In this document: piece by piece, positions 1 to 5,603 of the stretch
Numbering within the stretch: position 1 is the first letter of the stretch
Layout: every line of letters begins with the position of its first letter
Assembly: GCF_900546705.1 (NCBI RefSeq)
Contig: NZ_URDP01000042.1
Location: 1 to 17,420, forward strand
Direction of reading: 5' to 3'
From: an uncultured Oscillibacter sp.
Lineage (GTDB): Bacteria > Bacillota > Clostridia > Oscillospirales > Oscillospiraceae
DNA length: 17,420 nucleotides
Notes under the pieces: generated by a model
The model's database searches: none
Told to the model about the DNA's origin: nothing
What the model saw: the letters and a program-made list of their open reading frames with translations, nothing else
Position numbers and translations under genes: made by a program

Positions 1-207
1 GGCAACACCATGGCAACAAAAAATCAGATAGCCCCTACTATCTGAATAATGAAAATAATGCCAATACCCTGAGCTAAATTCCATAAGCAAATCTGTTTAG
101 AAAACTTCTGGCAGGAGCGAGTGGGAATGATTTCAGAGGCCCGGAAAATCCTGATATGACTGGGTTTTTGAAGGGTTAAGGTCCTTCGTGGCAACGATTT
201 CCCCCAA
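1..207. other. Gene-free AT-richer stretch at window edge
   Basis: I see no supportable gene here. The composition is clearly more AT-rich than the neighbouring coding DNA. A perfect 8-bp inverted repeat (TCAGATAG at 24-31, CTATCTGA at 38-45, 6-nt loop) and a weaker one (GAAGG 170-174, CCTTC 183-187) are visible. A minus-strand open frame runs through it from inside the ABC transporter gene, but it has no start signal and resembles no family I recognise. It could be the decayed end of a mobile element or plain intergenic DNA. Confidence 0.4.
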
Positions 208-254
208 CTAAAAAAAGACTGCCTGATCTCATCGGTCAGGCAGTCTTTTTTTAG
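208..254 (-). terminator. Intrinsic terminator of the ABC exporter operon
   Basis: Two perfect 19-nt arms (208-226 and 236-254) enclose a 9-nt loop. The GC-rich core is GACTGCCTGA/TCAGGCAGTC, flanked by seven A on one side and seven T on the other, so it can terminate in both directions. It begins one base beyond the exporter stop codon (256-258), so its main role is probably to end the minus-strand operon. Confidence 0.93.
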
Positions 255-255
255 T

Positions 256-2061
256 TCAGGAGAGTTCAAACATTCCGTGGTAGAGCTGGTAGTATTCTCC
301 CCGCTGCTCCAGCAGATCCTCATGGCTGCCCCGCTCCACGATCTGCCCGTGTTCGAGCACCATAATGGCCTTGGCATTGCGGACAGTGGACAGGCGGTGG
401 GCAATGACAAACACCGTCCGCCCCTCCATCAGCTGGTCCATGCCCTTTTCAATCAGTGCCTCCGTGCGGGTATCGATGGAAGAGGTTGCCTCATCCAGAA
501 TCAGCACCGGTGGGTCGGCCACCGCCGCCCGGGCAATAGCCAGCAGCTGACGCTGCCCCTGGGAGAGATTGGCGCCGTCGGCGGTGACCATGGTATCATA
601 CCCGTCCGGCAGGCGGCGGATAAACGAGTCCGCATTGGCGATCTGTGCCGCGTGGCGTACCTCATCCATGGTGGCGTCCAACTTGCCAAAGCGGATGTTG
701 TCGGCAATGGTCCCGGCAAACAGATGGGTATCTTGCAGCACCATGCCCAGCGAACGGCGCAGGTCATCCTTCCGGATTTCCCTGACGTCGATGCCGTCGT
801 AGGTAACCGTCCCCGCCTGCACGTCGTAGAAGCGGTTGATGAGGTTGGTGATGGTAGTCTTTCCGGCGCCGGTGGGACCCACAAACGCGATCTTCTGTCC
901 AGGCTTTGCAAAGAGGCTGATATCCTGCAAAATGGGGTGACCGTCGTCATAGCCGAAGGTCACATGGTCAAACCGCACATCCCCCCGCAGGGGAACCCGG
1001 GTGCCATCCGGCTTCTGCCAGGCCCAGCCCTCCTGCTCCCGGACCAGCCGGACCTGTCCCTCGTCCACCTCCGGAGACTGATCCATAGCCTCAAAGACCC
1101 GCTCGGCGCCCGCCAGGGCCGCCAGCAGGAAATTGCTCTGCTGGGTGAACTGGTTGATGGGCATGGCCGCCTGCCGTACAAATACCAGGTAGCTGGCCAG
1201 GCTCCCCACGTCCGTCAGCCCCCGCATAGCCATGTAGCCGCCCAGCGCGGCCACGATGGCGTAGTTGATATAGGAAATGCTTACCACCGCCGGAACCATG
1301 GTGGCCGCGTACGCCTGGGCACCGGTTCCCGCCTGACGAAGCGATTCGTTTTTTGTCTGGAAGCGGCGCAGGTTCTCCTGTTCGTGGTTGAACACCTTCA
1401 CCACCTTCTGTCCGGCCACCATCTCCTCCACATAGCCGTCCAGATCCCCCAGGTGGGATTGCTGCTTTTGGTAGTACGCCTTACTGCGCTTTCCGCTGTA
1501 CCGGATATAGGCAAACATGACCACATAGCACACGGCTACCACCAGCGTCAGTCTCCAGTTGAGGATGAAGAGCATGGTCAGCGTGCCCACCACCTGGATG
1601 AAGCTCTGGATCACCATGGCGAAGCTGTTGTTGAGGGCATCGGAGATGGTGTCCACATCGTTGGTGAAATAGCTCATCACATCCCCGTGGCGCCGGGTGT
1701 CGAAAAAGCGGAGCGGAAGCGTCTGCAGGTGAGCAAACAGATCCCGGCGGATGTCAAAGAGCACCTTCTGGGCGGCCTTCACCATGGTCTGGGTATATCC
1801 CAGGGAAGCCAGCGCGCCCACCAGATAGATGGCCGCCGTCAGCGCAACGCCCCGCAGAAGCGCCGCCTTTCCGCCGCCTGCCAGTCCGTTGACCACCGGG
1901 CGGATCATATAGGTGCCCAGCAGGTTGGCCAGGGCGCTGACGGTGACCAGCACCGCCACCAGCATCAAAAGGTATTTGTGCCGTCCCAGGTAGGACAGCA
2001 GCGTACGCAGCGTGTAGGCCAGATTCTTAGGCTTTTTGCCGCTGATCGGACGAGCCGGCAC
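256..2061 (-). CDS. ABC exporter half, catalytic partner (TM288/BmrD-like)
   Basis: Membrane half-transporter with an N-terminal six-helix type IV exporter domain (about residues 25-320) fused to a nucleotide-binding domain, expected to pump a drug, lipid or peptide outwards using ATP. Counting from the upstream ATG at 2070, the Walker A GPTGAGKT is 398-405, the Q-loop Gln is 446, the signature is LSQGQ (502-506), Walker B is VLILDE with catalytic Glu527, and the H-loop His is 558. This is a complete catalytic set, while LSQGQ departs from the canonical LSGGQ. The neighbour has the opposite pattern, which is the hallmark of heterodimeric exporters such as TM287/288 and BmrCD. Start choice: the ATG at 2068-2070 directly touches AAGGAG (2071-2076), which is too close. 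The in-frame GTG at 2059-2061 sits 9 nt from it and is preferred, giving 601 residues. It overlaps the upstream half-gene by 35 bp, implying translational coupling. Substrate is unknown. Confidence 0.93.
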   Translation of the reverse strand: MPARPISGKKPKNLAYTLRTLLSYLGRHKYLLMLVAVLVTVSALANLLGTYMIRPVVNGLAGGGKAALLRGVALTAAIYLVGALASLGYTQTMVKAAQKVLFDIRRDLFAHLQTLPLRFFDTRRHGDVMSYFTNDVDTISDALNNSFAMVIQSFIQVVGTLTMLFILNWRLTLVVAVCYVVMFAYIRYSGKRSKAYYQKQQSHLGDLDGYVEEMVAGQKVVKVFNHEQENLRRFQTKNESLRQAGTGAQAYAATMVPAVVSISYINYAIVAALGGYMAMRGLTDVGSLASYLVFVRQAAMPINQFTQQSNFLLAALAGAERVFEAMDQSPEVDEGQVRLVREQEGWAWQKPDGTRVPLRGDVRFDHVTFGYDDGHPILQDISLFAKPGQKIAFVGPTGAGKTTITNLINRFYDVQAGTVTYDGIDVREIRKDDLRRSLGMVLQDTHLFAGTIADNIRFGKLDATMDEVRHAAQIANADSFIRRLPDGYDTMVTADGANLSQGQRQLLAIARAAVADPPVLILDEATSSIDTRTEALIEKGMDQLMEGRTVFVIAHRLSTVRNAKAIMVLEHGQIVERGSHEDLLEQRGEYYQLYHGMFELS

Positions 2062-3796
2062 AGTCCTCATCTCCTTTCATTTGAGAGGCATAGATCTCCT
2101 GATAAATGGGGTCCTCCGCCAGCAAAGAGCGGTGGGTGCCGGTGGCGTGAATCCGTCCATCCTCCAGAATCACAATCAAATCGGCATCCATGACGGAGGT
2201 GATCCGCTGGGCAATGATGATTTTCGTGACCCCCTGCAGCTTGGCCAGGGCACCCCGGATTTTCCCCTCGGTAGCGGTATCCACCGCGCTGGTGGAATCG
2301 TCGAAAATCAGCACCTTGGGCCGTTTCAGCAGCGCCCGGGCAATGCACAGCCGCTGCTTCTGCCCGCCGGAGACGTTGACACCCCCCTGGCCCAGATCCG
2401 CGTCCAGGCCGCCGGGCATCCGCTCCAGGAATTCGTCGGCACAGGCGGCACGGCAGGCCGCCCAGAGGGTATCGTCATCGGCGGTGGGATCACCCCAGCG
2501 GAGATTATCCCGTACAGTCCCCGAGAAGAGCACGTTTTTTTGCAGCACGATACCCACGGCGTCCCGCAGGGCGGTCAGATTGTATTCCCGCACATCGTGG
2601 CCGCCGATTTTCACCGCGCCCTGTGTCACATCGTAGAGCCGGGGAATCAGCTGCACCAGCGTGGACTTGGACGAGCCGGTGCCGCCCAGAATGCCCACAG
2701 TCTGGCCGGCACGGATGTGCAGGTTTACGTCGGACAGGGCATACTCCCTTGCGTCGGCCCGGTATTTGAAGGAGACATTTTCAAAGTCGATGCTGCCGTC
2801 CGGTACCTGGGTAACGGCATTTTTCGGAGAGGTGAGGGCCGCGTCCTCGTCCAGCACCTGGGCAATGCGGTGGGCGCTGGCCAGGGAGCGGGTGAGCAGC
2901 AAGAACACGTTGGAGATCATCATAAAGGAGTTCATGACCTGCAGCACATAGCTGAGAAAGCCCGTCAGCTCGCCCACCTGGAGCTGTCCGTCCAGAATCA
3001 TGAGGCCTCCGAACCACAAAATCAGCACAGTAGCAGCGTACATGGTAAACTGGAAGGCAGGCAGGTTCAGCACGGCAAAGTGAAATGTCCGCTGGCTGGT
3101 CTCCATCAGCTCCGTGTTCACGCCCCGGAACTTTTCCTCTTCATAGGTCCCCCGGACAAAGGCCTTCACCGCCCGGATGCCCGTCAGCCACTCCTGCACC
3201 ACGTTGTTCAGCTGGTCCACCGCCGCCTGCAGCCGCCCGTACATGGGCGCCACACGGCGGACTACAAAATACAGTGTCAGTCCCAGAATGGGCGCGCACA
3301 TCACAAACACCAGCGCCAGCTTCGCATTCATCCAGAAGGACAGGCCCAGGCCCATCACCAGCATCACCGGGCTGCGGACCAAAGGCCGCAGCCCCCCGTT
3401 GACGGCGTTCTGGAGCACCGTCACATCCGTGGTCATACGGGTCACTAGGGAGGACGTCTCAAACCGGTCCAGGTTGGAAAAGGCGTAGCGCTGCACCTGC
3501 CGGTATTGGGCCTGCCGGATATTGGCGCCCCAGCCATAGGCGCTGCGGGCGGCAAACCGGGCGTACAGCAGGCCTGTCACCAGCGCCAGCACTGCGCAGA
3601 TCCCCATCTGGATTCCCTTGCGGACGATGTAGTGCAGGTCGTTTCCCTCCACGCCCACGTCGATCAGATCCGCCATCAGCGCCGGGATCACCAACTCAAA
3701 AAACGTCTCGACCACCACCAGCAGTGCCCCGGTCAGCAGATCCCGCCGGTAGGGTCCCAGATAGGAAAGCAGCCGCTTAAAGTCCTTCACTGCCAT
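2027..3796 (-). CDS. ABC exporter half, degenerate-site partner (TM287/BmrC-like)
   Basis: This 589-residue half-transporter has an N-terminal exporter membrane domain (about 15-310) and a C-terminal ATPase domain. Walker A is GGTGSSKS (371-378), the Q-loop Gln is 419 and the signature is a canonical VSGGQ (475-479). Two catalytic residues are altered: Walker B reads VLIFDD, with Asp500 where Glu is normal, and the H-loop reads AQR, with Gln530 where His is normal. The same Asp/Gln pair is known in the degenerate half of TM287/288, so this is a family trait and not decay. It should pair with the downstream half so that its own site binds ATP with little hydrolysis. The gene overlaps the marR stop by 20 bp. 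AAGGAGG lies only 2 nt before the ATG at 3796. A GTG two codons later (3788-3790) has a better 8-nt spacing, so the start may be two residues shorter. Confidence 0.93.
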   Translation of the reverse strand: MAVKDFKRLLSYLGPYRRDLLTGALLVVVETFFELVIPALMADLIDVGVEGNDLHYIVRKGIQMGICAVLALVTGLLYARFAARSAYGWGANIRQAQYRQVQRYAFSNLDRFETSSLVTRMTTDVTVLQNAVNGGLRPLVRSPVMLVMGLGLSFWMNAKLALVFVMCAPILGLTLYFVVRRVAPMYGRLQAAVDQLNNVVQEWLTGIRAVKAFVRGTYEEEKFRGVNTELMETSQRTFHFAVLNLPAFQFTMYAATVLILWFGGLMILDGQLQVGELTGFLSYVLQVMNSFMMISNVFLLLTRSLASAHRIAQVLDEDAALTSPKNAVTQVPDGSIDFENVSFKYRADAREYALSDVNLHIRAGQTVGILGGTGSSKSTLVQLIPRLYDVTQGAVKIGGHDVREYNLTALRDAVGIVLQKNVLFSGTVRDNLRWGDPTADDDTLWAACRAACADEFLERMPGGLDADLGQGGVNVSGGQKQRLCIARALLKRPKVLIFDDSTSAVDTATEGKIRGALAKLQGVTKIIIAQRITSVMDADLIVILEDGRIHATGTHRSLLAEDPIYQEIYASQMKGDEDCAGSSDQRQKA

Positions 3797-4220
3797 TGCC
3801 TCCTTCCGCTTTCAAATTCTGATAGGCCCGGGTCAGATAGTCGGAAAAGCAGGCCCGCTCCCGGGGCGTGAAGTCCCGGAGCATCCGCTCCTCCATGTCA
3901 TGGCAGCAGCTTTGCCACTGAGCATAGGCACTCCGGCCCGCAGGCGTCAGCTCGATCAGGTCCCGCCGCTTGTCCGCACTGTCGGGCCGCCGGGTGACAA
4001 AGCCGCCTTTTTGCAGGCTGTCCAGCATGCGGCACACCGCCGCCGGGTCCACATCGTAGTAGTCCGCCAGCTGCCGCTGGCTGCTGGCGCCGTTGCGGCT
4101 CAGGTAGCCCAGAATCTTCGGCTGCCCGGACCCCAGGCCCAGCCGGGTCAGATGCGGCCGCAGGGCGTTGTGCTGAGCGTGGAACGCCCGGTAGAGCAGC
4201 AGGTGAAAGGTCCGTTCCAT
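3777..4220 (-). CDS. MarR-family transcriptional repressor
   Basis: A 147-residue winged-helix regulator, the usual MarR size. The recognition-helix region is about residues 47-69 (QRQLADYYDVDPAAVCRMLD). The wing with the typical DKRRDLIELTPAG pattern is about 83-95. Helices at both ends should form the dimer. The ATG at 4218-4220 is chosen because GGAGG lies 7 nt upstream; the frame stays open further upstream, but that part lies across the promoter and operator and is not protein-like. It is first in an operon with the two ABC halves and overlaps the next gene by 20 bp. Two palindromes sit at its own transcription start, so autorepression with release by an exporter substrate is the likely scheme. 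The ligand cannot be told from the sequence. Confidence 0.92.
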   Translation of the reverse strand: MERTFHLLLYRAFHAQHNALRPHLTRLGLGSGQPKILGYLSRNGASSQRQLADYYDVDPAAVCRMLDSLQKGGFVTRRPDSADKRRDLIELTPAGRSAYAQWQSCCHDMEERMLRDFTPRERACFSDYLTRAYQNLKAEGGNGSEGL

Positions 4221-4232
4221 GGTTTCGCCTCC

Positions 4233-4263
4233 AATTGATATATCAACGATTGATATATCAATT
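4233..4263. promoter_or_regulatory. Double MarR-type operator
   Basis: Two identical perfect 12-bp palindromes, TTGATATATCAA, lie at 4235-4246 and 4250-4261 and are separated by CGA. Their centres are 15 bp apart. The outer flanks extend the symmetry, so 4233-4263 as a whole is nearly palindromic. They cover the expected transcription start and touch the -10 box of the marR promoter, 15 nt before its start codon. This is the expected position for autorepression by the MarR protein. Binding itself is inferred. Confidence 0.85.
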
Positions 4264-4288
4264 ATATGAATCCTCTTTTGCTTGTCAA
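4261..4288 (-). promoter_or_regulatory. Promoter of the marR-ABC exporter operon
   Basis: On the minus strand there is a perfect -35 TTGACA (plus-strand 4283-4288), a 16-nt spacer and a perfect -10 TATAAT (plus-strand 4261-4266). The start should fall near 4254, inside the double palindrome. A sigma-A promoter this close to consensus would be strong unless repressed, which fits tight control by the operon's own MarR protein. Confidence 0.85.
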
Positions 4289-4369
4289 GCATCTGTCCTG
4301 AAAAAATGCCCGTCCTCACGCTTCCGCCCAAAAAGTTTTTCCAGCGTCCCGGCACTTTTGGACACAAAA

Positions 4370-4401
4370 AAGCCGCCCGGCATTTGGATACCGGGCGGCT
4401 T
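4370..4401 (-). terminator. Second terminator-like hairpin after hsp20
   Basis: Perfect 11-nt arms AAGCCGCCCGG (4370-4380) and CCGGGCGGCTT (4391-4401) enclose a 10-nt loop. On the minus strand the stem is followed by a run of T (plus-strand A tract 4366-4370). It lies downstream of the first hsp20 terminator and upstream of the marR promoter, so it probably acts as a backup that insulates the repressor operon. Confidence 0.75.
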
Positions 4402-4422
4402 ATGGAACGGGGCCGCCGTCGA

Positions 4423-4458
4423 AAAAGAGCGCCTCCGCAGCTGCGGAAGCGCTCTTTT
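4423..4458 (-). terminator. Intrinsic terminator of hsp20
   Basis: An 18-nt inverted repeat (4423-4440 and 4441-4458) with a single mismatch forms a GC-rich stem around GAGCGC...GCGCTC. On the minus strand it ends in TTTTT. It begins 3 nt after the hsp20 stop codon at 4462-4464. The A/T flanks on both sides would also allow some function in the other direction. Confidence 0.9.
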
Positions 4459-4461
4459 CGA

Positions 4462-4899
4462 TCAGCCGATGGCAATGGTAGAACTCTTGGGAAGCTCCTT
4501 CTTGGCCTGCTTGGGCATGGACAGCTTCAGGATACCATCCTCGTACTTGGCGGCGATGTCCTCGGGCTCCAGATCACCCACATAGAAGCTGCGGCTGCAG
4601 GAACCGGCGTACCGCTCCTGACGGATGTACTTGCCCTTCTTGTCCTGCTCGTCCTTATCCAATCCCTTGGCGGCGCTGATGGTCAGGTAGCCATCCTTCA
4701 GATCCACATGGATCTCATCCTTCTTGAAGCCGGGCAGGTCGATGTCCATCTCATAGGTGTCCTCGGTCTCCCGCACGTCGGTCTTCATCAGGTTCTTGGC
4801 GTGCTTGCCGTAAATGGGATTGTGTTCATTCCACATGGGGAAGAAATTATCATTGAAGAATTCATCAAACAGGTTCTCACCAAAAATGCTGGGCAACAT
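4462..4899 (-). CDS. hsp20: Small heat-shock protein, Hsp20 / alpha-crystallin family
   Basis: A 145-residue ATP-independent holdase that keeps unfolding proteins soluble in the cytoplasm for later refolding. The N-terminal arm (about 1-38) is rich in Phe and Asn, as usual. The alpha-crystallin domain (about 39-135) shows the typical DLPGFKKDEIHVDLKDGYL segment (54-72), the ERYAGSCSRSF segment and the AKYEDGILKLSMPK strand pair near its end. The C-terminal tail carries the I-x-I anchoring motif as IAI near residues 142-144, used for oligomer assembly. The ATG at 4897-4899 has GGAGG 8 nt upstream. It is a single-gene unit with its own terminator, a sigma-A promoter and a CIRCE element, so HrcA heat-shock control is very likely. 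Confidence 0.95.
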   Translation of the reverse strand: MLPSIFGENLFDEFFNDNFFPMWNEHNPIYGKHAKNLMKTDVRETEDTYEMDIDLPGFKKDEIHVDLKDGYLTISAAKGLDKDEQDKKGKYIRQERYAGSCSRSFYVGDLEPEDIAAKYEDGILKLSMPKQAKKELPKSSTIAIG

Positions 4900-4905
4900 A
4901 AGTCA

Positions 4906-4947
4906 TTCCTCCATTCTTTGCACTTATCTTGTGCCCTGCGGAAGGAA
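4906..4947 (-). promoter_or_regulatory. Candidate RNA thermometer in the hsp20 leader
   Basis: In the leader RNA, UUCCUUC (plus-strand 4941-4947) can pair over all seven bases, with one G-U, with GGAGGAA (plus-strand 4906-4912), which is the ribosome binding site. Between them GCAC (4931-4934) and GUGC (4920-4923) can form a small inner hairpin with a 7-nt loop. Such a fold would hide the ribosome binding site at low temperature. This comes from reading base complementarity only; no folding energy was computed. Confidence 0.4.
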
Positions 4948-4977
4948 CCCTTTGGGCTCCTCTCTTGGAACAACTAT

Positions 4978-5006
4978 GTTATAGCACCGCAAATTAGCAC
5001 TGTCAA
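4978..5006 (-). promoter_or_regulatory. Promoter of hsp20
   Basis: On the minus strand: -35 TTGACA (plus-strand 5001-5006), a 17-nt spacer and -10 TATAAC (plus-strand 4978-4983). The -35 box lies inside the CIRCE element, so a bound HrcA dimer would block RNA polymerase. The leader from the expected start to the ATG is about 70 nt. Confidence 0.85.
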
Positions 5007-5020
5007 GCGCCGAGTGCTAA
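4994..5020. promoter_or_regulatory. CIRCE element (HrcA operator)
   Basis: TTAGCACTG (4994-5002), 9 nt, then GAGTGCTAA (5012-5020). This matches the CIRCE consensus TTAGCACTC-N9-GAGTGCTAA at 17 of 18 arm positions; the only change is the last base of the left arm. It overlaps the hsp20 -35 box. HrcA, helped by GroEL, normally represses from such a site, which places hsp20 in the class I heat-shock regulon. The hrcA gene itself is not in this window. Confidence 0.93.
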
Positions 5021-5053
5021 TGTTCACAAAAGATGCAAAGTTTGTTCACAAAA
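5021..5053. repeat. 11-bp direct repeat spaced 22 bp beside CIRCE
   Basis: TGTTCACAAAA occurs at 5021-5031 and again at 5043-5053. The copies start 22 bp apart, about two helical turns, and begin immediately next to the CIRCE right arm. They lie just upstream of the hsp20 promoter. Spacing and position suggest two binding sites on the same DNA face for an activator or second regulator. No protein can be assigned. Confidence 0.5.
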
Positions 5054-5155
5054 TATACGATTTTTCCAAGGTATTCGTTTTCCTCCCCTGGTTTCCTGCC
5101 GATTGGGAGGCCCACCGCCCGCTGTTGGACCTTCTGCGGCGTCGTATTTTTCCCC

Positions 5156-5184
5156 TTGACAGGCTGCGTCCCTGGTACTATGCC
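5156..5184 (+). promoter_or_regulatory. Promoter of the arsR-type cassette
   Basis: A perfect -35 TTGACA (5156-5161) is followed after 17 nt by TATGCC (5179-5184), a weak -10. An alternative TACTAT at 5176-5181 matches better but has only a 14-nt spacer. The expected start lies at or beside the ATCAA-N6-TTGAT operator (5191-5206), fitting repression at the start site. Confidence 0.6.
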
Positions 5185-5190
5185 CTTCAC

Positions 5191-5206
5191 ATCAATGATT
5201 TTTGAT
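5191..5206. promoter_or_regulatory. ArsR-type operator, copy 1
   Basis: ATCAA (5191-5195), six bases, TTGAT (5202-5206). The same arms with the same spacing recur at 5571-5586 before the permease. It lies between the promoter and the repressor's ribosome binding site (GAGG near 5209-5212). Symmetry, recurrence and location point to autorepression by the ArsR-family protein. Confidence 0.75.
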
Positions 5207-5219
5207 TTGAGGATCTGCC

Positions 5220-5522
5220 ATGGAATCAGCCCATCAGGAAAATGCCAAAGTCTTCAAAGCTCTGTGCGACCCAAAGCGCCTTGCCATACTGGAACAGCTG
5301 CGCAGCGGGGAGAAGTGCGCCTGTGTGCTGCAGGAGCCGCTGGATCTGACCCAGTCCGGCCTTTCCTACCACATGAAGATCCTGTGTGAATCCGGCATTG
5401 TCGTAAGCCGTCAGGAGGGCAAGTGGACCCTCTACCGTCTCAGCCCCGCCGGGCGGGAGCGGGCGATGCACCTGCTGAAAGTCCTGCTGACCCCCGACCA
5501 TCCGGATGAAGTCAATTCGTAA
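5220..5522 (+). CDS. ArsR-family metalloid/metal-responsive repressor
   Basis: A 100-residue winged-helix repressor. The N-terminal AKVFKALCDPKRLAILEQL (9-27) is the family's typical first helix pair. It is followed by EKCACVL (31-37), where Cys33 and Cys35 match the C-x-C metal(loid) site of classic ArsR proteins; Cys16 and Cys56 may supply a third ligand. The recognition helix is about 44-55 (TQSGLSYHMKIL) and the wing EGKWTLYRLSP is 66-76. The ATG at 5220 has GAGG 7 nt upstream. It is first in a plus-strand group with a permease and a thioredoxin-like protein, the usual company for arsenic-type resistance. Arsenite or antimonite is the most likely inducer by analogy, but the ligand is not proven by sequence. 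Confidence 0.9.
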   Translation: MESAHQENAKVFKALCDPKRLAILEQLRSGEKCACVLQEPLDLTQSGLSYHMKILCESGIVVSRQEGKWTLYRLSPAGRERAMHLLKVLLTPDHPDEVNS

Positions 5523-5532
5523 CCCTGAAAAG

Positions 5533-5556
5533 CGCCACCCCGCGGGGTGGCGTTTT
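5533..5556 (+). terminator. Terminator-like hairpin between repressor and permease
   Basis: CGCCACCCC (5533-5541) and GGGGTGGCG (5544-5552) form a very GC-rich stem followed by TTTT (5553-5556), 10 nt after the repressor stop codon. In practice the loop would be CGCG with the innermost pair open. It may end part of the transcription after the repressor gene and so lower expression of the permease. Confidence 0.75.
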
Positions 5557-5570
5557 CCCCGGCACATTAC

Positions 5571-5586
5571 ATCAAAATTTTTTGAT
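5571..5586. promoter_or_regulatory. ArsR-type operator, copy 2
   Basis: ATCAA (5571-5575), AATTTT, TTGAT (5582-5586): arms and spacing are identical to copy 1 at 5191-5206, and here the symmetry extends to 7-nt arms. It lies between the hairpin after the repressor gene and the permease ribosome binding site (GGGAGG 5594-5599). It could control a second, internal promoter, though I see no convincing -35/-10 pair here. Confidence 0.7.
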
Positions 5587-5603
5587 ATGTTACGGGAGGC
5601 ACT

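Noticed and set aside
24..45. 8-bp inverted repeat near the left edge as a terminator or mobile-element end
   Set aside because: It has no T-run in the right place, no matching second end and no target duplication in the window.
24..410. Minus-strand frame running from the ABC gene end to the window edge
   Set aside because: Its first half is a frame shadow of the exporter gene, it crosses a strong terminator and has no ribosome binding site. The tail resembles nothing I recognise.
277..2193. A 638-codon plus-strand frame opposite the ABC exporter
   Set aside because: It is antisense to a clear ABC transporter with all motifs, is rich in His, Gln and Gly, and has no family resemblance.
2027..3796. 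Loss of catalytic Glu and His as a sign of a dying ABC gene
   Set aside because: The same Asp and Gln are known in the degenerate half of TM287/288-type heterodimers, and the partner gene has the complementary set.
4220..4475. Longer N-terminus of the MarR protein
   Set aside because: It would cross the promoter, operator and a terminator hairpin, and GGAGG is well placed before the ATG at 4220.
5021..5053. Rex (NADH-sensing) operator
   Set aside because: The TTGTGAA-like halves are in direct orientation; Rex sites are inverted. Kept only as an unexplained direct repeat.
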